Source of the DNA: Vibrio sp. SCSIO 43136
Lineage (GTDB): Bacteria; Pseudomonadota; Gammaproteobacteria; Enterobacterales; Vibrionaceae
DNA length: 64,000 nucleotides
NCBI RefSeq assembly: GCF_023716565.1
Contig: NZ_CP071849.1
Location: 1,550,001-1,614,000, forward strand
Reading direction: 5' to 3'
Every line of letters starts with the position of its first letter. The stretch's first letter is position 1. Below are positions 1-8,624 of this stretch, in pieces. Under the pieces are notes generated by a model that was given only the letters and a program-made list of their open reading frames with translations, was not told where the DNA came from and ran no database searches. The translations under genes and the position numbers were made by a program.

Positions 1-179
1 ACTCCTTGCGCATTAGGCGGATAGCTTCTGCTGCACACTCAGTACGGAATGTGATTTCAGCACAAGGCATGCCGTTTTCAACTAGCGCACGGCCTAGAGG
101 GATCGCATCTTCTGCTTTGTTGATAGCGATTACTGGGATTACTTTAAGGTTTGAAAGCTGTTCGTTTAGAGTAGTCATG
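1..179 (-). CDS. eda: KDPG aldolase, N-terminal part (cut by window edge)
   Basis: Only the first 59 codons are visible, starting at ATG 179 and reading leftward off the window. The segment GMPCAEITFRT (residues 36-46) is the KDPG/KHG aldolase signature; Glu41 and Arg45 fit the positions of the catalytic Glu and phosphate-binding Arg of E. coli Eda. The family splits 2-keto-3-deoxy-6-phosphogluconate into pyruvate and glyceraldehyde-3-phosphate in the cytoplasm. An AAGAGA ribosome site precedes the start. It is the last visible gene of the leftward kdgF-kdgK-eda operon, directly after the kinase that makes its substrate. The Schiff-base lysine lies outside the window. Confidence 0.9.
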
Positions 180-228
180 TTAGTTCTCTTATCGTGTTTA
201 CGAGCCCATCAATGGACAAACGAATAAG

Positions 229-249
229 CCCAGCGTGTTGTGCTGGGCC
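229..249 (-). terminator. Hairpin between kdgK and eda
   Basis: GCCCAGC (229-235) pairs with GCTGGGC (243-249) around a 7-nt loop in the kdgK-eda gap. The leftward strand has only a poor T-run after it, so it may be an RNA-processing or partial attenuation hairpin rather than a full terminator. Confidence 0.4.
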
Positions 250-256
250 ATATAAA

Positions 257-1189
257 TTATAGAGCTAGGTCTGGCATTGCGTCTGCTGGAATGATTGCAC
301 CTTTGTGCTGAATCACGTTACCTGCCACGCAGTGACCTGCATAAGCGGCTTCCTGAGCGGTTCCACCTGATAGGCGCTTCGCTAAGAAACCTGCGCTGAA
401 CGAGTCACCAGCAGCGGTAGTATCGACTACGTTGTCAATCTTGTTGGCTGCAACATAGTTAGCTTCACCATTTTCAACCACTAGGCAATCTTTGCTACCA
501 CGTTTGATAACGATTTCTGCGACACCTGCCGCCGCAGTACGCTCAATACACTGCTCGACATCGTCGTCACCATATAGGTCCTGCTCGTCATCAAAAGTCA
601 GCAGTGCCGTGTCGGTAAAGGTTAGCATCTTCAGATACCAAGATTGTGCTTCTTGCGCATCTTTCCAAAGTTTTGGACGGTAGTTGTTATCAAAGAATAC
701 TTTGCCGCCTTTCGCTTTAAAGCCATCTAGGAATGAAAACAGAGTTTCGCGGCCAGACTCAGTCAGAATCGCCAGCGTAATACCACTCAAGTAGACAGCA
801 TCATAGCTAGATAGCTTATCGATAAGCGCCGCAGTATCTTCTTGATCGAACATAAATTTCGCAGCTGCGTCACTGCGCCAGTACGTAAAGGTACGCTCGC
901 CAGTTTCATCGGTCTCAATGTAGTAAAGACCCGGCTGCTTATTTTCAATGGTTACTACGGTATCTGTATCGATTTGTTCAGCTTCCCAAGCAGAAACTAG
1001 CTGCTTACTGAAAGGATCAGTGCCCATACCTGTTACATAACTCGTATTGATGCCGTGAGCTTTAGTCAGGCGAGTTAGGTATAACGCAGTGTTAAGAGTA
1101 TCGCCGCCGAACGTTTGGTCAAGTACACCGTCCTTACGCTGCAGCTCAACCATACATTCACCAATGATAGCAATATTGATATTTTTCAT
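257..1189 (-). CDS. kdgK: 2-dehydro-3-deoxygluconokinase
   Basis: A 310-residue PfkB/ribokinase-family sugar kinase. The N-terminal FGGDTLNTA (residues 27-35) is the substrate-side glycine motif, and DTTAAGDSFSAGF (256-268) is the C-terminal PfkB signature with Asp262 as catalytic base. The family phosphorylates 2-keto-3-deoxygluconate to KDPG with ATP. Here KDG would come from alginate-derived DEH after reduction, or from other uronates. It sits between the KdgF cupin (27 bp upstream) and eda, which consumes its product, so substrate assignment rests on both family and operon. Cytoplasmic, normal length for KdgK. Confidence 0.93.
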   Translation of the reverse strand: MKNINIAIIGECMVELQRKDGVLDQTFGGDTLNTALYLTRLTKAHGINTSYVTGMGTDPFSKQLVSAWEAEQIDTDTVVTIENKQPGLYYIETDETGERTFTYWRSDAAAKFMFDQEDTAALIDKLSSYDAVYLSGITLAILTESGRETLFSFLDGFKAKGGKVFFDNNYRPKLWKDAQEAQSWYLKMLTFTDTALLTFDDEQDLYGDDDVEQCIERTAAAGVAEIVIKRGSKDCLVVENGEANYVAANKIDNVVDTTAAGDSFSAGFLAKRLSGGTAQEAAYAGHCVAGNVIQHKGAIIPADAMPDLAL

Positions 1190-1216
1190 TATTTTACCTT
1201 AGTGTGCTGGCTCAGA

Positions 1217-1555
1217 TTATTTATTGAGAAAATCTTCGCGAGCTGGATTGAATACGTCGAGTAGTACACTGTCTTGTTCTAGAGCAACCGCACCGTGAAC
1301 CATGTGTTTTTTGGCGAAGTACGCATCCCCTGGTTTAAGGATTCGTTTCTGACCGTCGATTTCAGCTTCAAAGCTGCCAGCAACGACATAACCAATTTGA
1401 TCATGGATTTCGTGCGCATGTAGATGCCCAACTGCGCCCTTATCAAAACATACATGAACTGCCATCAGGTCATCCGTATATGCCACGATTTTACGCTTTA
1501 GACCGCCTCCTAGATCTTCCCATGGATGTTCATCCGCGTGAAAGAATGCGTTCAT
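1217..1555 (-). CDS. kdgF: KdgF-type cupin, unsaturated uronate ring-opening (copy 1)
   Basis: A single-domain cupin of 112 residues. His46, His48, Gln53 and His87 form the expected metal site (H-x-H-x4-Q, then H in the second cupin motif). KdgF proteins speed conversion of 4,5-unsaturated monouronates from pectin or alginate lyases into the linear ketone (DKI or DEH). Being first in a kdgF-kdgK-eda operon and divergent from two exo-acting alginate lyases fits this role closely. A second, diverged KdgF-like cupin lies at 17449-17769; both share the LGGGL-(K/S)-RK N-terminal segment. No signal peptide; cytoplasmic. Confidence 0.9.
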   Translation of the reverse strand: MNAFFHADEHPWEDLGGGLKRKIVAYTDDLMAVHVCFDKGAVGHLHAHEIHDQIGYVVAGSFEAEIDGQKRILKPGDAYFAKKHMVHGAVALEQDSVLLDVFNPAREDFLNK

Positions 1556-1623
1556 TGTTGTACTCCCGACAAATTTAAATGCTCAATTCATTTGATGGGA
1601 CCTAGCATAACCCACACATTTCA

Positions 1624-1636
1624 ATTGTCATACAAT
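1624..1636. promoter_or_regulatory. Candidate GntR-type operator upstream of kdgF
   Basis: ATTGTCATACAAT is an inverted repeat (ATTGT/ACAAT, 3-nt spacer) 69-81 bp upstream of the kdgF start. It resembles the TTGTA-N-TACAA class of operator used by FadR-family GntR regulators and the motifs listed at 1808, 17897, 38391, 38668 and 39704. Inference only. Confidence 0.4.
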
Positions 1637-1649
1637 ATATCCATAATAG

Positions 1650-1665
1650 TGTGATGTTTGTCATA
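1650..1665. promoter_or_regulatory. Candidate CRP site in the alginate divergent promoter
   Basis: TGTGATGTTTGTCATA matches the TGTGA-N6-TCACA CRP pattern at 9 of 10 fixed positions. It lies between the divergent kdgF and oligoalginate lyase operons, where catabolite control of a carbon source would be expected. Confidence 0.5.
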
Positions 1666-1807
1666 CTAGAAATTTTCAACGGCAAACAAAAGCACGCTCA
1701 ATAGAAAACTCAACCCTGATGTTCAGCCTATATATTTCAATGCCTTATACAAAGTTGTGTGACATTACTCATCATTTTCGGAGACCAAACTTCCTCAAAA
1801 CCTCTTA

Positions 1808-1816
1808 TTGTATTAC
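1808..1816. promoter_or_regulatory. Candidate GntR-type operator upstream of PL17 operon
   Basis: TTGTATTAC, 53-61 bp upstream of the first lyase start. It is one and a half arms of the TTTGTATTACAAA palindrome found whole at 17897-17909. Confidence 0.4.
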
Positions 1817-1868
1817 TTTATATTGAAAATATTGGTAATCGATACTTCATCCCAAGGTGGCAAGGATA

Positions 1869-4022
1869 ATGACAACACAACCAATTCTATTGGCGAACTC
1901 TGAAGTAGAACAACTACGCAAGGAAGTCGGCAAATCAAGTTTGATGGGCAAGAGCATTGCTAAGCATGTAAAAGAGCTGGAAGCCTTTATGCGTTTACCA
2001 CTTGATGTGCCAGGACATGGTGAAGCTGGGGGTTATGAGCATAACCGTCACAAGCAAAACTACACCTACATGAACCTTGCAGGCCGTCTATTCTTGGTGA
2101 CAGGCGAAGAAAAGTACGCTCAGTTCGTCAAAGACCTGCTTGCTATCTATGCGGATAAATACCTTACTTTTGATTTTCATGTTCAAAAGAATACTAACCC
2201 TACGGGCCGCCTTTTCCACCAGATCTTGAACGAACATTGCTGGCTAATGTTTACCAGCCTCGCATACTCTTGCGTTGCATCAACCATGACAGAAGCTGAG
2301 CGTCAGAACGTTATCGACCGCATCTTCGACCCAATGCTTGAGATGTTCACCGTAAAATATGGCCACGATTTTGACCGTATTCATAACCACGGCGTGTGGG
2401 CAGTTGCCGCAGTAGGTATCTGTGGTGTTGCGATTGGTAAGCCTGAATACCTTGAAAAAGCAGTTTACGGCCAAGACAATGATGGCACAGGTGGTTTCCT
2501 AGCACAGATCTCGCAACTGTTTGCACCGTCTGGCTACTACATCGAAGGTCCTTACTACCACCGCTATGCCATTCGTCCACTGTGTGTCCTTGCAGAAGTA
2601 GTTCATCGCCACATGCCAGAGATCGACATCTACAACTACAAAGACAAAGTTATTGGTAATACGGTTCAAGCGCTGCTTGCAACTGCTTACCCGAACGGCG
2701 CATTCCCAGCACTGAACGATGCCTCTCGCACCATGAGCATCAAGGATGCAGGTGTTCAGGTTGCACTAAGCGTTTACGCAAAACACTACGGCATTGATGA
2801 CAACGTGCTAGGCATGGCGAAGATCCAAGGCGGCGTATGGATGCACGGCTGTGGCCTAGAGCTATCTAACGCATACGAAGCTGCAACCGCTGACAAAGAA
2901 ATTGGCCTACCATTCTGGCCAAGTGTTGAGCTAAACGAAGGCCCTAACGGCGACAAAGGTGCTCAAGGCTTTATGCGTATGCAAGATGAGACAGGAGACG
3001 TTTCACAACTTGTTATGAACTACGGCCAACACGGCATGGGTCACGGAAACTTTGATACGCTTGGTATCTCATACTTTAACCGTGGTCAGGAAGTGCTGCG
3101 TGAGTACGGTTTTGGCCGCTGGGTAAACGTTGAGCCTAAATTTGGAGGTCGTTACCTTGATGAAAACAAGTCTTACGCACGCCAGACTATTGCTCACAAT
3201 GCTGTCACGGTTGATGAGCAGTGCCAAAACAACTTCGACGTAGAGCGTGCTGATTCTGTTCACGGTCTGCCGCACTTCTTCACCGCAGATGCCGCTAACT
3301 TCAAAGGCATGAGCGCATTCGCAAATGATCATTATGATGATCTAGGCATGCAGCGCTCGGTATTTATGCTCAACAGTGATGAGCTAGATGCCCCACTGCT
3401 GATTGATCTATACCGCCTAACTGGCGAAGGCGAGCATCAGTATGACTACTCGCACCAATACGATGGCCAAATTGTTCGTACTAACTTTGACTACCAAGCG
3501 AATAAAGAGCTTGAAACCCTAGGTGAAAACTTCGGTTATCAACACCTATGGAAAGTTGCACAAGGTGAGAAAAGCGATACTGCGCTTGTTAGTTGGCTAC
3601 AAAACAATAGCTACTACACTTGGCTTGGCACGAGCTCAAACGACAATGGCGAAGTGATCTTCACGCGCACGGGTGCTAACGATCCGAGCTTCAACTTACG
3701 TAGCGAAACCTCATTTATGCTACGCAGCAAAGGTGAATCGACCCTATTTGCTTCAGTGCTAGAGACGCACGGCTACTTCAATGAAGAGTTTGAGCAGTCT
3801 GTTAATGCTCGTGGCAAGGTGCAGGACATTCGCATCATTGCTCACACTGAATTAGGTTCTGTGATTGAGATCGAAACTACAGGCAACCAAATTACGCTTA
3901 TGGTTAGCAACCAACAAGGTGCTAACGAGGCGACAGAAAACCACGTTGAAATCAACGGTAAAAACTACAGCTGGAAAGGCTTCTACTCGCTGGAAATCAG
4001 TGCAGTAGTACAGGAGAATTAA
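1869..4022 (+). CDS. PL17 oligoalginate lyase (copy 1)
   Basis: A 717-residue cytoplasmic exo-type alginate lyase (no signal peptide) that would release unsaturated monouronate from alginate oligomers. An N-terminal alpha/alpha-toroid alginate-lyase domain (about residues 20-350) is followed by a heparinase II/III-like beta domain. HNHGVW puts Asn173-His174 in the active site, and GPYYHRY puts Tyr230 exactly 56 residues later, the same spacing as Asn201/His202/Tyr258 of Saccharophagus Alg17c as I recall it. I chose ATG 1869, 8 nt after AAGGTGG, over GTG 1857. Only 3 bp separate it from the second paralogue. Equivalent to the oalB/oalC genes of V. splendidus, but which is which cannot be told here. 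Confidence 0.92.
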   Translation: MTTQPILLANSEVEQLRKEVGKSSLMGKSIAKHVKELEAFMRLPLDVPGHGEAGGYEHNRHKQNYTYMNLAGRLFLVTGEEKYAQFVKDLLAIYADKYLTFDFHVQKNTNPTGRLFHQILNEHCWLMFTSLAYSCVASTMTEAERQNVIDRIFDPMLEMFTVKYGHDFDRIHNHGVWAVAAVGICGVAIGKPEYLEKAVYGQDNDGTGGFLAQISQLFAPSGYYIEGPYYHRYAIRPLCVLAEVVHRHMPEIDIYNYKDKVIGNTVQALLATAYPNGAFPALNDASRTMSIKDAGVQVALSVYAKHYGIDDNVLGMAKIQGGVWMHGCGLELSNAYEAATADKEIGLPFWPSVELNEGPNGDKGAQGFMRMQDETGDVSQLVMNYGQHGMGHGNFDTLGISYFNRGQEVLREYGFGRWVNVEPKFGGRYLDENKSYARQTIAHNAVTVDEQCQNNFDVERADSVHGLPHFFTADAANFKGMSAFANDHYDDLGMQRSVFMLNSDELDAPLLIDLYRLTGEGEHQYDYSHQYDGQIVRTNFDYQANKELETLGENFGYQHLWKVAQGEKSDTALVSWLQNNSYYTWLGTSSNDNGEVIFTRTGANDPSFNLRSETSFMLRSKGESTLFASVLETHGYFNEEFEQSVNARGKVQDIRIIAHTELGSVIEIETTGNQITLMVSNQQGANEATENHVEINGKNYSWKGFYSLEISAVVQEN

Positions 4023-4025
4023 GCA

Positions 4026-6176
4026 ATGAGCTACCAACCACTATTACTTAGCTTTGAAGAGGCGGCGGAACTTAAGAAGTCGCTAGGCACGGATAGCCTA
4101 CTTGGTAAAGCGCTAACGCGCGATATAGCTCAAACGGATAAATACATCAGTGAAATCGGTATTGAAGTACCGGGCGTTGGCGAAGCTGGCGGTTACGAAC
4201 ATAACCGTCACAAGCAAAACTACATCCACATGGATCTAGCGGGTCGCCTATTCTTAATCACTGAAGATGAAAAATACCGCAACTACATCGTTGAGATGCT
4301 AGAGGCGTACGCAACGGTTTACCCGACCCTACCAGATCACGTAAGCCGTGATTCAAACCCACCGGGCAAGCTGTTCCACCAGACGCTGAACGAAAACATG
4401 TGGATGCTTTACTCTTCATGTGCGTACTCGTGTGTTTACCACACACTTGAGGAAAGCCAGAAGCGTAAGATCGAAGATGACCTGTTCAAGCAGATGATCC
4501 ACATGTTCCTAGTGACTTACGGACACGACTTCGACATCATCCACAACCACGGTCTGTGGGCGGTAGCCGCAGTAGGTATCTGTGGCTACGCAATTAACGA
4601 CCAAGAGTCAGTAGATAAAGCCCTTTACGGCCTGAAACTAGATAAAGTAAGCGGCGGCTTCCTTGCTCAGCTTGAGCAGCTATTCTCTCCAGATGGCTAC
4701 TACATGGAAGGTCCTTACTACCACCGTTTCTCGCTACGTCCAATCTACCTGTTTGCCGAAGCCATTGAGCGTCGCCAACCAGAGATCGGTATCTATGAGT
4801 TCAACAACTCAGTGATCAAGACAACGTCTTACGCTGTGTTTAAGACTGCATTCCCTGACGGCACGCTACCAGCGCTTAACGATTCATCGAAGACCATCTC
4901 TATCAACGATGAAGGCGTGATCATGGCGACATCGGTATGTTTCCACCGTTACGAGCAGTCTGAAACGCTACTAGGTATGGCTAACCACCAGCAAAACGTA
5001 TGGGTTCACACCGCAGGTAAGACACTTTCTGATGCGGTTGAAGCTGCTAATGAAATCAAGCCATTTAGCTGGGGCAGCCTATATGTGACTGACGGCCCGA
5101 AAGGTGAAAAAGGTGGTCTAAGCATTCTTCGCCACCGCGATGAGCAAGATGACGATACTATGGCTCTGATCTGGTTCGGCCAACACGGTTCTGATCACCA
5201 ATACCACTCAGCGCTGGATCACGGTCACTATGACGGCCTGCACCTAAGCGTGTTTAACCGTGGTCACGAAGTACTGCATGACTACGGCTACGGTCGTTGG
5301 GTAAACGTTGAGCCTAAGTTCGGTGGTCGTTACATCCCAGAGAACAAGTCTTACTGTAAGCAAACCGTGGCGCACAACACTGTAGTTGTGAACCAGAAAA
5401 CGCAAAACAACTTCAACACAGCACTGGCTGAGTCTAAGTTTGGTGAGAAACACTTCTTTGTCGCTGACAACGAGAAGATGCAAGGCATGAGCGGTCGTAT
5501 CTCTGGCTACTACGAAGGCACCGAGATGCAGCGCAGCGTGATCCTTGCGGATATCCCAGAGTTTGAAAAGCCACTGATCATCGATGTTTACCGCATTGAA
5601 TCAGAGCAAGAGAACCAGTACGACCTACCAATGCATTACAGCGGTCAAATCGTACGTACCGACTTTGAATACCAAACGGCTAAGACACTTAAGCCAATGG
5701 GCGAAGACAACGGTTACCAACACCTATGGAACCTAGGTTCTGGTGAAGTAGAAGGCAGCTCTCTAGTAAGCTGGCTACACGACAACAGCTACTACAGCCT
5801 TGTAACTTCTGCGCCAAAAGGTTCTGAAGTGTACTTTGCTCGCCTAGGTGCAAATGATCCTGACTTCAACCTACGTAGCGAGCCAGCGTTCATCTTCCGC
5901 CAATCCGGTAAAGATCATGTATTCGCATCGATACTAGAAACCCACGGCTACTTCAACGAAGAGTTCGAAGCTTCGCTTAACGCGCGTGGATTGGTGGAGT
6001 CGGTAGAAGTACTAGGTCACAACGAAGTAGGTACCGTAGTACGCATCCAGACCACGTCTGGTAACACATACCACATCGCAATCTCTAACCGTGAAGAAGC
6101 GCAGCAAGATGCTGAGCACACCGTTGAGTTTGGTGGCAAAAACTTTACTTGGACAGGTGCCTTTGCGCAGATTTAA
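4026..6176 (+). CDS. PL17 oligoalginate lyase (copy 2)
   Basis: A 716-residue paralogue of the preceding gene, with the same architecture and no signal peptide. HNHGLWAVAAVGICG and GPYYHRFSLRP keep the active-site Asn, His and Tyr. The two proteins align end to end but differ at many positions, so this is an old duplication, not a recent one. The ATG follows AGGAGAATTAAGCA and lies 3 bp after the upstream stop, so translation is probably coupled. Known tandem PL17 enzymes differ in preference for mannuronate or guluronate ends; the same division of labour is an inference here. Followed by two hairpin terminators. Confidence 0.92.
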   Translation: MSYQPLLLSFEEAAELKKSLGTDSLLGKALTRDIAQTDKYISEIGIEVPGVGEAGGYEHNRHKQNYIHMDLAGRLFLITEDEKYRNYIVEMLEAYATVYPTLPDHVSRDSNPPGKLFHQTLNENMWMLYSSCAYSCVYHTLEESQKRKIEDDLFKQMIHMFLVTYGHDFDIIHNHGLWAVAAVGICGYAINDQESVDKALYGLKLDKVSGGFLAQLEQLFSPDGYYMEGPYYHRFSLRPIYLFAEAIERRQPEIGIYEFNNSVIKTTSYAVFKTAFPDGTLPALNDSSKTISINDEGVIMATSVCFHRYEQSETLLGMANHQQNVWVHTAGKTLSDAVEAANEIKPFSWGSLYVTDGPKGEKGGLSILRHRDEQDDDTMALIWFGQHGSDHQYHSALDHGHYDGLHLSVFNRGHEVLHDYGYGRWVNVEPKFGGRYIPENKSYCKQTVAHNTVVVNQKTQNNFNTALAESKFGEKHFFVADNEKMQGMSGRISGYYEGTEMQRSVILADIPEFEKPLIIDVYRIESEQENQYDLPMHYSGQIVRTDFEYQTAKTLKPMGEDNGYQHLWNLGSGEVEGSSLVSWLHDNSYYSLVTSAPKGSEVYFARLGANDPDFNLRSEPAFIFRQSGKDHVFASILETHGYFNEEFEASLNARGLVESVEVLGHNEVGTVVRIQTTSGNTYHIAISNREEAQQDAEHTVEFGGKNFTWTGAFAQI

Positions 6177-6184
6177 GTAAAAAA

Positions 6185-6257
6185 AAGCCGCTAAATCCCC
6201 ATTCAGCGGCTTAACTTCCCAATGAAAAGCCAGATGATTCCCCCTCATCTGGCTTTT
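6185..6257. terminator. Tandem bidirectional terminators
   Basis: Two perfect hairpins in a row: AAGCCGCT (6185-6192) with AGCGGCTT (6205-6212), and a 13-bp stem 6225-6237 with 6245-6257 followed by TTTTTCTT. The first is preceded by an A-run, so both the rightward lyase operon and the leftward gene at 6284 can end here. Confidence 0.85.
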
Positions 6258-6283
6258 TCTTATTTAGCCTAAACCTGTTGGCC

Positions 6284-6652
6284 TTAATAACCCGCCGCAG
6301 AAAGCAGGCTACGCTCGTGCTGAATAAGCTCTGCACGATCTTGGATTAGCTCATGGAGTGCCTGACGAGGTTGGCTGGCGACACGTTTAAACTCTTCCAC
6401 ACTTGCAGCACCACTGGCGTCCACCAGCATATTGCTTACAACATTCCGTGCTTCACAAGGGTTATCTTGGGTCTGAAAGTACTTTACCCCTTTGATTGCC
6501 TCTGACATCTCTGCCAGCAACTCACTTGGGCTCGTCTCATTGACAATGGCTAGGTAGTTATCCAATACACGTTTAGCGAACAACAGCTCTTTTAGTGGGA
6601 TGTCTCGGCCACTGATTATTAGCGTTTCATTTAGAATTTTATTTGAGCTCAT
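6284..6652 (-). CDS. Uncharacterised 122-aa protein
   Basis: I do not recognise a family. The product is short, probably soluble and mostly helical, with no signal peptide or membrane span and two cysteines at most. It has a proper start with spacing from the divergent diguanylate cyclase and ends at a terminator hairpin, so it looks like a real single-gene unit. Nothing in it links it to the alginate genes beside it. Confidence 0.6.
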   Translation of the reverse strand: MSSNKILNETLIISGRDIPLKELLFAKRVLDNYLAIVNETSPSELLAEMSEAIKGVKYFQTQDNPCEARNVVSNMLVDASGAASVEEFKRVASQPRQALHELIQDRAELIQHERSLLSAAGY

Positions 6653-6964
6653 GATCTGTCCTTAATACTTACTTCTTAGCCGATAACGGCAGGCTAATGT
6701 ATCAACAGAATAAATCAAACCGCCGAAAACACCAGCATCATTTTGCCCCAAAATTAAGCTCAACTAAGTCACTTCCAGCGCATCTTTATTCGCCAATATC
6801 ATTCTGTTACAGATTTTATACACCGCAAACAGGACTAAATCTAAGAAGACAAATACTTTTCACTCTATCTGTGATATAAGGTTTAAAGTAAAACCAATGA
6901 ATAACCATTCATATTCTTCGGTCATTACTTGAACTAAAAATGGACTTATAAAATAACTACAACC
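6653..6964. other. Divergent AT-rich intergenic region
   Basis: Promoter space between the 122-aa gene and the diguanylate cyclase. GGTTTAAAGTAAAACC near 6880-6895 is an imperfect palindrome. A 60-codon rightward reading frame here has no ribosome site and low-complexity composition; I do not call it. Confidence 0.5.
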
Positions 6965-8566
6965 ATGGAAAGTATTAAAAATCAGATCTTTCGACAGGGA
7001 ATCGTTTTTTCCTCGATCACTATCGCCTGCTTGGGCATCATTTCAGCCATTGCATTATATGAAGGCGAAAAATCCAAAGCGTACGACATAATCCAACTTA
7101 GGAACGAATCTACTAGCCACATCATTGAAGGGCACTTTACCGACATTCATGACATTGTGGATGCGTTGGGCGAACTTAGCTTTGTCAGAAATGGCGCTCA
7201 GCCAGAAGGTAATGCCAAGCGTCAGGTACTCGACTATTTCAAGGCGATACAAGCAGCGAATAACAAAGTCACCCATATTTATGCGGGTTACGACAATGGT
7301 GATTTGTTGATCAACCATTACGATATTCCTCAAGACTTCCACGTCATGTCCCGTCCTTGGTTTACTCACTCTGTGGCCACTGCGCCAGACGTCGTCAGTG
7401 GTTTGCCTTATCAAGCGGCAATAACGAATGACTGGCTCATTTCAACCGCAACCGCATTCAAAGCCGAAGATGGCACGCTTGGCGTAGTAGGTATCGACAG
7501 CTCCCTAGAAATCATCGCCAATCTACTTGCCAAGCCTGCTGCAAGATATGCCACCTCGATGAGTTATATCACCAATCTGAATGGGGTAATCATCATGCAC
7601 CCAGTCCCAGAGAGGATCGGCGACAGAGTTTATTTTCATGCCTCTGGAGATTTAGCTGAAAACAGTCATCGTGGCTTTCAATATCAACAAGGGCAGGACG
7701 AAAAGATTGCTTTCTACTCTCGAGTTCCAGGAAAAGATTGGCTGCTGTTCACTACCGTCGACTCTGATGAAGTATTTAAACCCATTTGGAAGGAATTGCT
7801 GCTAACAGTGTTCCTAATAAGCGCAGTGAGCTTTCTTGTATTGCTGGCTTTTAGCCGAGCCCTAAGCCGCAGTGTTTCACGCCCATTGGTCGCCCTTAAA
7901 CAGCATGTTAGAGCAGTGATTTCAGGCAAAGATACCCATGATGTTGGGTACGATTTCCCCAAAAATGAAATAGGCCACATAGCCAATGAAGTTCTGCAAC
8001 TGGCCAAGCACGAACTATGCGTGCGTGCCAATAGCCTTGATAACATCAATGTCGAGCTTGAATCTAAAAACCGAGAGCTAGAAAGACTGGCTTCACTAGA
8101 CCAACTAACTGGGCTATACAATCGTCGCAAAATGGATGCAAGCCTTTACTCAGAGCTTCAAATGTTCGAGTTTAATTCCACGCCATTTAGCGTGGTGCTT
8201 ATCGACATTGACCATTTCAAAAGTGTCAATGACACCTACGGGCATGCCATGGGCGATAAAGTGCTTCAAGAAGCCGCTACTCAACTGAAAAACAGCAGCC
8301 ATTGCCATCACATCGTCGGCCGCTGGGGCGGCGAAGAGTTCTTAGTCGTGTTGCCAAGCCTTGACCTAAAACAAGCGATGCATATCAGTGAAAAGCTACG
8401 TAAAAGCTTTGCTGAACATCAATTTACCAATGAGCTCAAGCTCACCATCAGCGTTGGTGTAACTCAAGTACAAGACAAAGATGACATTGAGCAAATCATG
8501 CAGCGTGCTGACAAATACTTATATCAAGCAAAGCATAATGGGCGAAACAAAGTCGTGGCTTTTTGA
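6965..8566 (+). CDS. Membrane diguanylate cyclase with CACHE-type sensor
   Basis: 533 residues: a membrane segment near residues 12-30, a periplasmic dCACHE-like sensor (to about 270), a second membrane segment (about 275-297), a HAMP-like linker and a C-terminal GGDEF domain. GGEEF (455-459) is intact and preceded by the DQLTGLYNRR entry motif and DIDHFKSVNDTYGH metal/substrate segment, so it should make cyclic di-GMP. No RxxD inhibitory site lies five residues before GGEEF, so product feedback is probably absent. Ligand unknown; neighbours suggest a sugar or acid but this is weak. Confidence 0.88.
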   Translation: MESIKNQIFRQGIVFSSITIACLGIISAIALYEGEKSKAYDIIQLRNESTSHIIEGHFTDIHDIVDALGELSFVRNGAQPEGNAKRQVLDYFKAIQAANNKVTHIYAGYDNGDLLINHYDIPQDFHVMSRPWFTHSVATAPDVVSGLPYQAAITNDWLISTATAFKAEDGTLGVVGIDSSLEIIANLLAKPAARYATSMSYITNLNGVIIMHPVPERIGDRVYFHASGDLAENSHRGFQYQQGQDEKIAFYSRVPGKDWLLFTTVDSDEVFKPIWKELLLTVFLISAVSFLVLLAFSRALSRSVSRPLVALKQHVRAVISGKDTHDVGYDFPKNEIGHIANEVLQLAKHELCVRANSLDNINVELESKNRELERLASLDQLTGLYNRRKMDASLYSELQMFEFNSTPFSVVLIDIDHFKSVNDTYGHAMGDKVLQEAATQLKNSSHCHHIVGRWGGEEFLVVLPSLDLKQAMHISEKLRKSFAEHQFTNELKLTISVGVTQVQDKDDIEQIMQRADKYLYQAKHNGRNKVVAF

Positions 8567-8587
8567 CCTAACACTGAAACTAAAAAA

Positions 8588-8609
8588 CGGAGGTTTCCCT
8601 CCGCTTTTT
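8588..8609. terminator. Bidirectional terminator
   Basis: CGGAGG-TTTC-CCTCCG (8588-8603) flanked by six A's on the left and a T-run on the right. It serves the rightward diguanylate cyclase and the leftward symporter. Confidence 0.85.
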
Positions 8610-8624
8610 CATTCAAACTAACTA

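Noticed and set aside
1758..1773. TGTGACATTACTCATC as a second CRP site near the PL17 promoter
   Set aside because: Right half matches at only three of five positions; the site at 1650 is much better.
6697..6879. 60-codon rightward frame before the diguanylate cyclase
   Set aside because: No ribosome site, biased composition, lies in a promoter region.
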